From: an uncultured Microbacterium sp. | GTDB lineage: Bacteria > Actinomycetota > Actinomycetes > Actinomycetales > Microbacteriaceae | NCBI GenBank assembly: GCA_937926065.1 | Contig: CALANM010000050.1 | Location: 1-8,142 of the forward strand | Direction: 5' to 3' | Length of the DNA stretch: 8,142 bases | Shown: in pieces, positions 1 to 5,821 of the stretch | How the letters are laid out: every line of letters starts with the position of its first letter | Position numbering within the stretch: the first letter of the stretch is position 1 | Position numbers and translations under genes: made by a program | The notes under the pieces: generated by a model | Told to the model about the DNA's origin: nothing | Seen by the model: the letters and a program-made list of their open reading frames with translations, nothing else | Databases searched by the model: none

Positions 1-29
1 CGACCGGGCACGGTGCTCCCGCCCGATAC

Positions 30-45
30 GTCAACCTTCGTTGAC
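30..45. promoter_or_regulatory. Palindromic operator candidate 1
   Basis: Perfect inverted repeat GTCAAC-CTTC-GTTGAC (6-bp arms, 4-bp spacer). It shares both arms exactly with a second palindrome 29 bp downstream (centre to centre). The right arm overlaps the -35 hexamer TTGACA at 41-46, so a bound protein would block RNA polymerase. The symmetry suits a dimeric HTH regulator. The adjacent small HTH protein is the obvious candidate ligand, but that is inference. Confidence 0.7.
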
Positions 46-70
46 AACCGTCCCGCACGTCAACTATGGT
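41..70 (+). promoter_or_regulatory. Promoter of the small HTH gene, probably leaderless
   Basis: TTGACA at 41-46 is a perfect consensus -35 box. After an 18-nt spacer, TATGGT at 65-70 matches the -10 consensus at 4 of 6 positions. The expected transcription start, 6-9 nt after the -10 box, falls at or just before the ATG at 79. No Shine-Dalgarno sequence lies between 59 and 78, so the mRNA is probably leaderless. Both hexamers are embedded in the two palindromes (30-45 and 59-74), which points to repression at this promoter. Confidence 0.65.
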
Positions 71-74
71 TGAC
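59..74. promoter_or_regulatory. Palindromic operator candidate 2
   Basis: Perfect inverted repeat GTCAAC-TATG-GTTGAC with arms identical to those of the palindrome at 30-45; only the 4-bp spacer differs. It covers the putative -10 box (65-70) and ends four bases before the ATG at 79. Conserved arms with a variable spacer are what a duplicated protein-binding site looks like. Confidence 0.7.
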
Positions 75-78
75 GCTC

Positions 79-291
79 ATGAGCGACAGCATCCGCACCG
101 CCATCGCCGCCGCCGCGGGCGGCGACCCCCTCCCCGAGCTGCGCCGCCTGCGCGAGCTCGCCGCTGAACTGGCACGGGCCGAGGCAGAGCAGGTGCGTCG
201 CGCTCGCTCGCAGGGCTATTCGTGGGTCGCGATCGCCGACGCCCTGCAGGTGAGCCGTCAAGCCGTCCACAAGAAATACGGGAGAAGATAG
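79..291 (+). CDS. Small helix-turn-helix DNA-binding protein
   Basis: A 70-residue protein that is almost entirely a helical arm plus one HTH. Residues 19-43 form a charged helix rich in Leu, Arg, Ala and Glu, which may dimerise. Residues 47-67 (YSWVAIADALQVSRQAVHKK) read as a helix-turn-helix with VSRQAVHKKY as recognition helix, right at the C-terminus. No effector-binding domain is present. I chose ATG 79 over the upstream ATG at 13: the upstream extension would translate through the promoter and both palindromes, and 79 sits at the expected leaderless start. The ABC transporter gene follows 50 nt downstream on the same strand, so the two are probably co-transcribed. Inference: it represses its own promoter through the palindromes at 30-45 and 59-74 and so controls the transporter. 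Short HTH proteins of this kind are common in actinobacteria, but I cannot name a characterised homologue. A nucleoid or phage-type HTH is less likely given this context. Confidence 0.85.
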   Translation: MSDSIRTAIAAAAGGDPLPELRRLRELAAELARAEAEQVRRARSQGYSWVAIADALQVSRQAVHKKYGRR

Positions 292-292
292 A

Positions 293-310
293 GAGGGCAG
301 CGTCGCCCTC
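293..310 (+). other. Small intercistronic hairpin
   Basis: GAGGGC (293-298) and GCCCTC (305-310) form a perfect 6-bp stem with a 6-nt loop, two bases after the HTH stop codon and upstream of the transporter's ribosome binding site. No T-run follows, so it is not a convincing terminator. It could moderate read-through or protect the upstream message. In such GC-rich DNA a stem this short can also arise by chance. Confidence 0.3.
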
Positions 311-341
311 CCCACCCCCTGATCCGCCAGGACGAACCCGA

Positions 342-2246
342 ATGTCTTCACCCGCCCGACGCAGCCCGCGTCGCCCCTCCCGTGACGAGGGGCCCCGTGC
401 ACGGCTGCGCGACCTCCTTCCCTTCCTCTCCGAGCACCGCCGCGTGCTGTGGATCGTCGCGATCCTGAGCGTCGTCGAGGCAGCCGCGACGCTCGGGCAG
501 CCGCTCGTGACGGGAGGCCTGATCGACCGCGTGCAGCGCGAGGCGCCCCTCGGCGCCCTCGTGTGGGTGCTCGCGGGCCTCGTCGTCGCGAGCTCGCTCG
601 TGGGCGGCTATCAGCACTACCTCCTGCAGCGCACCGGCACCGCGGTCGTCTACTCCAGCCGCCGCCGGCTGGTCGCGCGCCTGCTGCATCTGCCCGTGCA
701 GGAGTACGACGCCCGCCGCACCGGTGACCTCGTCTCGCGCGTCGGCACCGACACGACGCTCCTCTACGCCGTGCTCACGCAGGGACTGGCCGACTCGGTC
801 GGAAGTCTCCTCGTGTTCGCCGGCGCGATCATCGCCATGGCCGTCATCGACCCGCTCCTGCTCCTGCTGATCCTCGTCGTCCTCGCGCTCTCGGCCGGCG
901 TGGTCGGCGCGCTCAGCGGCCGCATCCGCCGTGCCACGCAGGTGCAGCAGGAGCGCGTCGGCGAGCTGGCGTCGGGTGTCGAGCGGGCCGTCGGATCCAT
1001 CCGCACGATCCGCGCCTCGGGAGCGTCGCTGCGCGAGCAGCGCGCCATCGAGCAGACGGCGCACGGCGCCTATGAGGCGGGCGTCCGCGTCGCGCGCGCA
1101 TCGGCCCTCGTCGTGCCGATCGCCGGCATCGCACTGCAGGTGTCGCTGCTGGTCGTCCTGGGCGTGGGTGGATTCCGCGTGGCATCCGGGGCGATCTCCA
1201 TCGCGCAGCTCGTGACGTTCGTCATGTTCCTGTTCTTCCTCGTGCAGCCGATCGGCACCTTCTTCGGCGCCGTCACCTCCGTCAATCAGGCACTGGGCGC
1301 CCTCGGACGCATCCAGGAGGTGCTGGACCTCCCCACCGAGGCGGGCGACGACGACCGGGTCGCCGAGGCGCTGCGCGTCGACACGGCCTCGATCGGCACC
1401 GTCCCCGACCGCAGGGTCGCGCCCGCCATCGAGTTCCGCGACGTCCACTTCGCCTACCCGGCCGCCGTCGTGGCCGCACGCCGCACGGCGGAGTCGGACG
1501 TGCGCCGCACGCTCACCGACGCCCACGTCGACGGCGTGGCGCTGGAGCTGCCCGCGGCCGCTGACGGCGAGGTGCTGCGGGGGGTGTCGTTCTCGGTGCC
1601 GCGGGGCGCGCGCGTCGCCCTGGTGGGGCCGTCGGGCGCCGGCAAGTCGACGACGCTCGCCCTCATCGAGCGGTTCTACGATCCGACATCCGGCGCCATC
1701 CTGCTCGACGGCGTCGACGTCCGCGCGATCGACCGCGCTCGCCTGCGCGCACAGCTGGGGTACGTCGAGCAGGACGCGCCGACTCTCGCCGGCACGATCG
1801 CCGGCAACCTGCGCCTCTCGGCGCCCCAGGCGAGCGACGAAGAGTGCGAGCGCGTGCTGCAGGCCGTCAACCTCGGGTCGGTCGTGGAGCGGGATCCGCT
1901 CGGCATCGACGCGCAGGTCGGGGAGGGCGGCGTCATGCTCTCGGGCGGCGAGCGCCAGCGCCTCGCCCTGGCCCGCGCGCTGCTGGCCGCTCCCCCGATC
2001 CTGCTGCTCGACGAGTCGACGTCGTCGCTCGACGGACTCAACGAGCAGCGCATGCGGGAGGCGATCGACGCCGTGGCCGCCGGCCGCACGCTCATCGTCA
2101 TCGCGCATCGCCTCTCGACCGTCGTCGACAGCGACCTCATCATCGTGCTCGATCAGGGCGAGATCGTGGGACAGGGCACGCATGAGGAGCTCGTGGCATC
2201 CGTGCCGCTGTACCGCGAGCTCGCCCGGCACCAGCTGCTCGTCTGA
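342..2246 (+). CDS. ABC exporter half-transporter (membrane domain fused to ATPase)
   Basis: A 634-residue type IV (B-family) ABC half-transporter that should work as a dimer in the cytoplasmic membrane. Six membrane segments are visible at about 35-51, 70-90, 154-170, 171-191, 254-278 and 285-305. The ATPase domain follows: A-loop Tyr372 in FAYP, Walker A GPSGAGKST at 429-437, Q-loop Gln477, signature LSGGE at 533-537, Walker B ILLLDE ending in Asp557-Glu558, D-loop SSLD at 561-564 and switch His589. All catalytic residues are intact. Oddity: residues 374-410 form a stretch of about 37 residues between the A-loop strand and the next strand (VLRGVSF), where relatives usually have only a few. 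The start at ATG 342 is supported by AGGA at 329-332, nine bases upstream; the frame is open further upstream but overlaps the HTH gene. The substrate cannot be read from sequence. Pairing with a small HTH regulator suggests inducible export of a drug, lipid or peptide. Confidence 0.93.
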   Translation: MSSPARRSPRRPSRDEGPRARLRDLLPFLSEHRRVLWIVAILSVVEAAATLGQPLVTGGLIDRVQREAPLGALVWVLAGLVVASSLVGGYQHYLLQRTGTAVVYSSRRRLVARLLHLPVQEYDARRTGDLVSRVGTDTTLLYAVLTQGLADSVGSLLVFAGAIIAMAVIDPLLLLLILVVLALSAGVVGALSGRIRRATQVQQERVGELASGVERAVGSIRTIRASGASLREQRAIEQTAHGAYEAGVRVARASALVVPIAGIALQVSLLVVLGVGGFRVASGAISIAQLVTFVMFLFFLVQPIGTFFGAVTSVNQALGALGRIQEVLDLPTEAGDDDRVAEALRVDTASIGTVPDRRVAPAIEFRDVHFAYPAAVVAARRTAESDVRRTLTDAHVDGVALELPAAADGEVLRGVSFSVPRGARVALVGPSGAGKSTTLALIERFYDPTSGAILLDGVDVRAIDRARLRAQLGYVEQDAPTLAGTIAGNLRLSAPQASDEECERVLQAVNLGSVVERDPLGIDAQVGEGGVMLSGGERQRLALARALLAAPPILLLDESTSSLDGLNEQRMREAIDAVAAGRTLIVIAHRLSTVVDSDLIIVLDQGEIVGQGTHEELVASVPLYRELARHQLLV

Positions 2247-2278
2247 GAGGCGCCGCCACCCCGCGCGCCCGTGCACGG

Positions 2279-2339
2279 CGAAGCGCCCTCCCGATCCGCG
2301 CGCGTGGAGGAGAACGCGGACGGCGGGGAGGGCGCTTCG
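2279..2339. terminator. Bidirectional terminator between convergent genes
   Basis: A perfect 14-bp inverted repeat, CGAAGCGCCCTCCC (2279-2292) with GGGAGGGCGCTTCG (2326-2339), encloses a 33-nt loop. Within the loop, TCCGCG (2295-2300) can pair with CGCGGA (2315-2320), giving a two-tier stem. It lies between the stop of the ABC transporter (2246) and the stop of pckG (2349, opposite strand) and is symmetric, so it can serve both. There is no strong T-run on either strand, which is usual for terminators in high-GC actinobacteria. Confidence 0.75.
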
Positions 2340-2348
2340 AGCCTGGGC

Positions 2349-4232
2349 TCAGCCCTGCTGAGCGAGCCTCAGCCGGTAGCGGAGTGCGGCGAGCTCCGCG
2401 TAGAGCGGCGCCGGCACGCGCCCGCCGAACGTCGAGAAGAACTGCTCGGTGAGGTCGGCCTCCTGCAGCCACAGCTCGGGGTCGACGTCGAACAGCTCGG
2501 CGAGGTCCTGCTCGGACACGTCGATGCCGTCGAGGTTGAGGTCCTCCGTGCGCGGCAGACGACCGATGGGGCTCTCCACCGCACCCACAGACCCGTCGAC
2601 GCGGCGGATGATCCACTCGATGACGCGTGAGTTGTCGCCGAAGCCCGGCCACAGGAAGCGGCCGTCGGCGCCCTTGCGGAACCAGTTGACCTGGAAGACG
2701 CGCGGAGCGCGGTCGAAGCGGAGCTCCTGACCGACCTTGAGCCAGTGGCCGAAGTAGTCGGCCATGTTGTATCCGCAGAACGGGAGCATCGCGAACGGGT
2801 CGCGGCGGAGCTCGCCCACGGTCCCCTCGGCGGCGGCTGTCCGCTCCGAGGAGACGTTCGCGCCGAGGAAGACGCCGTGCGTCCAGTCGGTGGCCTCGAG
2901 CACGAGCGGCACGTTGGTGGCGCGGCGACCGCCGAACAGGATGGCGTCGAGCGGCACCCCCTCAGCGGCATCCCAGTCGGGGGCGATCTGCGGGCACTGC
3001 GCGGCGCTCACCGTGAATCGGGAGTTGGGGTGCGCGGCGGGGCGGCCCGACGCGGGCGTCCACGGCCTGCCCTCCCAGTCGATGAGCTCCGCAGGGACCT
3101 CGTCGGTCAGCCCTTCCCACCACACGTCGCCGTCGGGTCGCAGGGCCACGTTCGTGAAGATCGTGTTGCCCCAGAGCGTCTCGACCGCCGTGACGTTGGT
3201 CGACTCCCCCGTGCCCGGCGCGACGCCGAAGAACCCGGCCTCGGGGTTGATCGCCCACAGGCGGCCGTCCTCGCCGGGGCGAAGCCACGCGATGTCGTCG
3301 CCGAGCGTCTCGACTCGCCAGCCGGGGATCGTCGGGCGCAGCATCGCGAGATTGGTCTTGCCGCACGCCGAAGGGAATGCGGCGGCCAGGTGGTAGGCCT
3401 TGCCCTCGGGGCTGATGACTCGGATGAGGAGCATGTGCTCGGCCAGCCATCCCTCGTCGCGGCCGATGACCGAGGCGATGCGCAGCGCGAAGCACTTCTT
3501 GGCGAGGATCGCGTTGCCGCCGTAGCCGGAGCCGTACGACCAGACCTCCAGGGTCTCGGGGAAGTGGACGATGTACTTCTCGTCGTTGCACGGCCAGGCG
3601 ACGTCTTCCTGCCCGGGCTCGAGCGGGGCGCCGACCGAGTGCACGGTCTTGACCCACGGCCTGCCTGCCGCGATCTGGTCGAGCACCGCGGTGCCGACGC
3701 GCGTCATGATGCCGATCGACGTGACGGCGTAGGCCGAGTCGGTGATCTGCACGCCGATGTGCGACAGCGGTCCGCCGATGGCGCCCATCGAGAACGGGAC
3801 GACGTACATCGTGCGGCCGCGCATCGCGCCGTCGAACAGGGGCGTGATCGTCGCGCGGATCTCGTCGGGGGCGATCCAGTTGTTCGTGGGGCCGGCGTCT
3901 TCCTCACGCTCCGAAGCGATGAAGGTGCGACCCTCGGTGCGGGCGACGTCGCTCGGGTGCGAGCGGGCGAGGTATGAACCCGGGCGCCACTCGGGGTTGA
4001 GCTTGATGAGCCTGCCCTCTTCGACCTGCTGGCGCAGGAGGGCCTCGTTCTCGGCGCGAGAGCCGTCGACCCAGTGGATGGCGTCGGGCTTCGTCAGCGC
4101 AGCGATCTCGTCGACCCACGCGCGCAGCTCGGCCAGTCCCTCGTTCTCCTCGGGCGCGCGGCCGAAGGCACGAGCACCGTCCTCGGGACGCACCGTGGCG
4201 ACGGGACGGGTGAAGATGTCAGCGAGAGCCAT
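2349..4232 (-). CDS. pckG: Phosphoenolpyruvate carboxykinase (GTP)
   Basis: A 627-residue cytosolic enzyme converting oxaloacetate + GTP to phosphoenolpyruvate + CO2 + GDP, the first committed step of gluconeogenesis from C4 acids. Family hallmarks: the substrate Arg in DVAR (98), GYGGN and AKKCFALRIAS with Lys245/Lys246 at the Mn/oxaloacetate site, His266 in AEHM, the kinase-1a loop PSACGKTN at 287-294 with the reactive Cys290 and Lys292, the metal-binding Asp pair in GDDIAW (312-313), NSRF at 403-406, and the guanine-pocket Phe residues in the WFRK...FLWPGFG region (about 518-531). The ACGKT loop and guanine pocket separate it from the ATP-dependent PckA family. Length matches GTP-type enzymes. 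The start is supported by AAGGAGA on the minus strand (4238-4244), five bases from the ATG. The gene appears monocistronic, ends at a bidirectional hairpin, and is divergent from a RamB-like regulator 119 bp away that may control it. Nothing suggests damage. Confidence 0.98.
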   Translation of the reverse strand: MALADIFTRPVATVRPEDGARAFGRAPEENEGLAELRAWVDEIAALTKPDAIHWVDGSRAENEALLRQQVEEGRLIKLNPEWRPGSYLARSHPSDVARTEGRTFIASEREEDAGPTNNWIAPDEIRATITPLFDGAMRGRTMYVVPFSMGAIGGPLSHIGVQITDSAYAVTSIGIMTRVGTAVLDQIAAGRPWVKTVHSVGAPLEPGQEDVAWPCNDEKYIVHFPETLEVWSYGSGYGGNAILAKKCFALRIASVIGRDEGWLAEHMLLIRVISPEGKAYHLAAAFPSACGKTNLAMLRPTIPGWRVETLGDDIAWLRPGEDGRLWAINPEAGFFGVAPGTGESTNVTAVETLWGNTIFTNVALRPDGDVWWEGLTDEVPAELIDWEGRPWTPASGRPAAHPNSRFTVSAAQCPQIAPDWDAAEGVPLDAILFGGRRATNVPLVLEATDWTHGVFLGANVSSERTAAAEGTVGELRRDPFAMLPFCGYNMADYFGHWLKVGQELRFDRAPRVFQVNWFRKGADGRFLWPGFGDNSRVIEWIIRRVDGSVGAVESPIGRLPRTEDLNLDGIDVSEQDLAELFDVDPELWLQEADLTEQFFSTFGGRVPAPLYAELAALRYRLRLAQQG

Positions 4233-4256
4233 GGCGATCTCCTTCGATGTGCGGCG

Positions 4257-4269
4257 CGGAATTCTTCCG
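4257..4269. promoter_or_regulatory. Inverted repeat in the pckG leader
   Basis: CGGAA-TTC-TTCCG is a 5-bp-arm palindrome, and an outer GC/GC pair (4254-4255 with 4271-4272) extends it across one mismatch. It begins 24 bases upstream of the pckG start codon and 12 bases upstream of its ribosome binding site, so it lies in the leader or promoter. It could be an operator or a short leader hairpin. It does not match the arms of the other palindrome in this gap (4320-4335), though both contain a GAAT...ATTC-like core. Confidence 0.35.
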
Positions 4270-4319
4270 TGCCTCCACTCTCACCCGGCTTCGCGAGACT
4301 TTTCACGATTCGACGCGTC

Positions 4320-4335
4320 AAGAATCCACATTCTT
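4320..4335. promoter_or_regulatory. Palindromic operator candidate in the ramB promoter
   Basis: AAGAAT-CCAC-ATTCTT is a perfect inverted repeat with 6-bp arms and a 4-bp spacer. It occupies the space between the expected -35 and -10 positions of the RamB-like gene, ending four bases before the -10 box at 4340. It stands out as an AT-rich patch in GC-rich DNA. A protein bound here would block the regulator's promoter and could also affect divergent pckG. Autoregulation by the RamB-like protein is plausible but unproven. Confidence 0.5.
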
Positions 4336-4339
4336 TCGT

Positions 4340-4345
4340 TATCAT
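4340..4345 (+). promoter_or_regulatory. -10 box of the RamB-like gene, leaderless start
   Basis: TATCAT matches the -10 consensus at 5 of 6 positions and ends six bases before the ATG at 4352, so transcription should start at or next to the A of the start codon. AAGGA lies directly against the ATG (4347-4351), too close to act as a Shine-Dalgarno site, which supports leaderless translation. I see no good -35 hexamer about 17 bases upstream, so activator help or a weak promoter is possible. Confidence 0.55.
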
Positions 4346-4351
4346 CAAGGA

Positions 4352-5794
4352 ATGGCCCCCACCCCGCTCGAGCTGTCGACGCTCGGTCACCGCATCCGCC
4401 ACCAGCGCGTCTCGCACGGCTACACGCTCGATGAGCTGGGGGCGATCGTCGGCGTGGCAGGCAGTCAGCTGAGCCTGATCGAGAACGGCAAGCGCGAGCC
4501 GAAGCTGTCGCTCCTCCAGGCGATCGCGACCGCGACCGGCACGGAGGTGAGCGACCTCCTGTCGACCGAGCCCCCGAACCGTCGTGCCGCCCTCGAGCTG
4601 GAGCTCGAGCGCGCGCAGATGAGCCCCGTCTTCCGCCGCCTCGGCGCGCCGCCCCTCCGGGTCACGCGCACGATGAGCGACGAGACGATCGAGGCGGTGC
4701 TCGCTCTCCACCGTGAGCTGCAGCGGCGAGAGCGCGAGGCCATCGCGACGCCGGAGGAGGCACGGCGCGCCAACACCGAGCTGCGCCTGCGCATGCGCGA
4801 GCGCAACAACTACCTGCCGGACATCGAGAAGCTCGCCGAGAAGCAGCTCAAAGCCGCCGGCCACACGTCGGGAGCCCTCACCCACCGAACGGTGAGCATC
4901 ATGGCCGAGCAGCTCGGCTTCGAGCTCATCTACGCCAACGACCTCCCCCACTCGGCCCGTTCGGTCACCGACCTCGAGAACGGTCGCATCTACCTGCCGC
5001 CGGCCTCCATCCCCGGCGGCCACGGCCTGCGATCGATGGCCCTCCAGGCAATGGCGCACCGCTTGCTCGGGCACAAGCCGCCCACCGACTACGCGGCGTT
5101 CCTGCAGCAGCGCCTGGAGATCAACTACTACGCCGCGTGCTGCCTCATGCCCGAGACGGCGTCGGTCGCCTTCCTGGCGCAGGCGAAGAAGGACCGCAAC
5201 CTCGCCGTCGAAGACTTCCGCGACGCATTCGGCGTCACGCACGAAGCGGCCGGCATGCGACTCACGAACCTCCTCACGGAGCACTTCGGCATCCGCCTGC
5301 ACTTCCTGCGCGTCGACGGAACGGGCGCGATCAGCCGTGTGTACGAGAACGACGAGCTGCCGGTGCCGATGGATGTGACCGGCTCGGTCGAGGGCCAGAT
5401 CGTGTGCCGCAGGTTCGCCGCCCGAGCCGCGTTCGGCGAGCAGAACCGCACGACCGAGCAGTACCAGTACACCGACACCCCCGCCGGCACGTTCTGGTGC
5501 TCGAGCCAGACGGGCACGACCGCCGATGGCGAGTTCTCGATCACGGTGGGCGTGCCGTTCGACGACGCACGATGGTTCCGCGGGCGCGAGACGCAGAAGC
5601 GGGCCGTGTCGACCTGCCCCGACGAGTCGTGCTGCCGCCGTCCCGACCCCGAGCTCACGGCGCGCTGGCAGGGCAGGGCCTGGCCGAGCGCCCGCGTGCA
5701 CATGCAGATGTTCACGCCCCTCCCGCGCGGCGCGTTCCCCGGTGTCGACGACGGCGAGGTCTACGCGTTCCTCGACCGTCACGCGCAGGGCTGA
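4352..5794 (+). CDS. ramB: RamB-like XRE-family transcriptional regulator
   Basis: A 480-residue regulator with the architecture of RamB, which controls acetate and glyoxylate-cycle genes in Corynebacterium and Mycobacterium. Residues 10-65 are an XRE-type HTH (LGHRIRHQRVSHGYTLDELG, then SQLSLIENGKREPKLSLLQAIA). A charged linker covers about 80-150. Residues about 155-310 resemble the ImmA/IrrE fold, and about 320-475 the short-chain fatty acyl regulator domain (DUF2083 type). The protease motif is degenerate: AHRLLGH at 235-241 lacks the HExxH glutamate and spacing, so no peptidase activity is expected. The C-terminal domain has a cysteine cluster, CPDESCC (422-428), plus Cys383. Known RamB proteins are close to this length (about 474 residues). 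The start at 4352 fits the HTH boundary and the -10 box at 4340; the frame is open from 4247 but that extension would cross the promoter. Its divergent position to pckG suggests carbon-source control of gluconeogenesis. Family assignment is firm; orthology to RamB is probable. Confidence 0.88.
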   Translation: MAPTPLELSTLGHRIRHQRVSHGYTLDELGAIVGVAGSQLSLIENGKREPKLSLLQAIATATGTEVSDLLSTEPPNRRAALELELERAQMSPVFRRLGAPPLRVTRTMSDETIEAVLALHRELQRREREAIATPEEARRANTELRLRMRERNNYLPDIEKLAEKQLKAAGHTSGALTHRTVSIMAEQLGFELIYANDLPHSARSVTDLENGRIYLPPASIPGGHGLRSMALQAMAHRLLGHKPPTDYAAFLQQRLEINYYAACCLMPETASVAFLAQAKKDRNLAVEDFRDAFGVTHEAAGMRLTNLLTEHFGIRLHFLRVDGTGAISRVYENDELPVPMDVTGSVEGQIVCRRFAARAAFGEQNRTTEQYQYTDTPAGTFWCSSQTGTTADGEFSITVGVPFDDARWFRGRETQKRAVSTCPDESCCRRPDPELTARWQGRAWPSARVHMQMFTPLPRGAFPGVDDGEVYAFLDRHAQG

Positions 5795-5821
5795 GCCGGC
5801 TCTGACGGGACCGGCTCAGCC
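5789..5821. terminator. Bidirectional terminator containing both stop codons
   Basis: GGCTGAGCCGG (5789-5799) pairs perfectly with CCGGCTCAGCC (5811-5821) around an 11-nt loop. The left arm contains the TGA stop of the RamB-like gene (5792-5794); the right arm contains the complement of the TGA stop of the convergent HTH_42 gene (5816-5818). It is symmetric and placed between convergent genes only 21 bp apart, so it can end transcription from both sides. Confidence 0.8.

Noticed and set aside
13..78. Upstream in-frame start (ATG 13) for the small HTH gene
   Set aside because: It would encode the promoter and both palindromes as protein. ATG 79 fits the -10 box and the HTH domain size.
348..2276. 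642-codon open frame on the minus strand opposite the ABC transporter
   Set aside because: Its codons mirror the GC-rich third positions of the real gene, the product is low-complexity Arg/Ala/Asp/Gly/His-rich, and no domain is recognisable. It is a shadow frame.
2745..3977. 410-codon plus-strand frame opposite pckG
   Set aside because: It lies fully within pckG, whose catalytic motifs are all intact. The product is Arg/Gly-rich without motifs.
2760..4232. ATP-type PEP carboxykinase as the identity of the minus-strand gene
   Set aside because: The PSACGKTN loop with reactive Cys and the FLWPGFG guanine-pocket region are GTP-type signatures.
4297..4308. Possible match to the corynebacterial RamB box (AA/GAACTTTGCAAA) at AGACTTTTCACG
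   Set aside because: Only about 8 of 12 positions agree. This is too weak to claim, especially in a short AT-rich patch where chance matches are easy.
4094..5782. 562-codon minus-strand frame across the pckG 5' end and the RamB-like gene
   Set aside because: It crosses the divergent promoter region and overlaps two well-supported genes; it is a compositional artefact.
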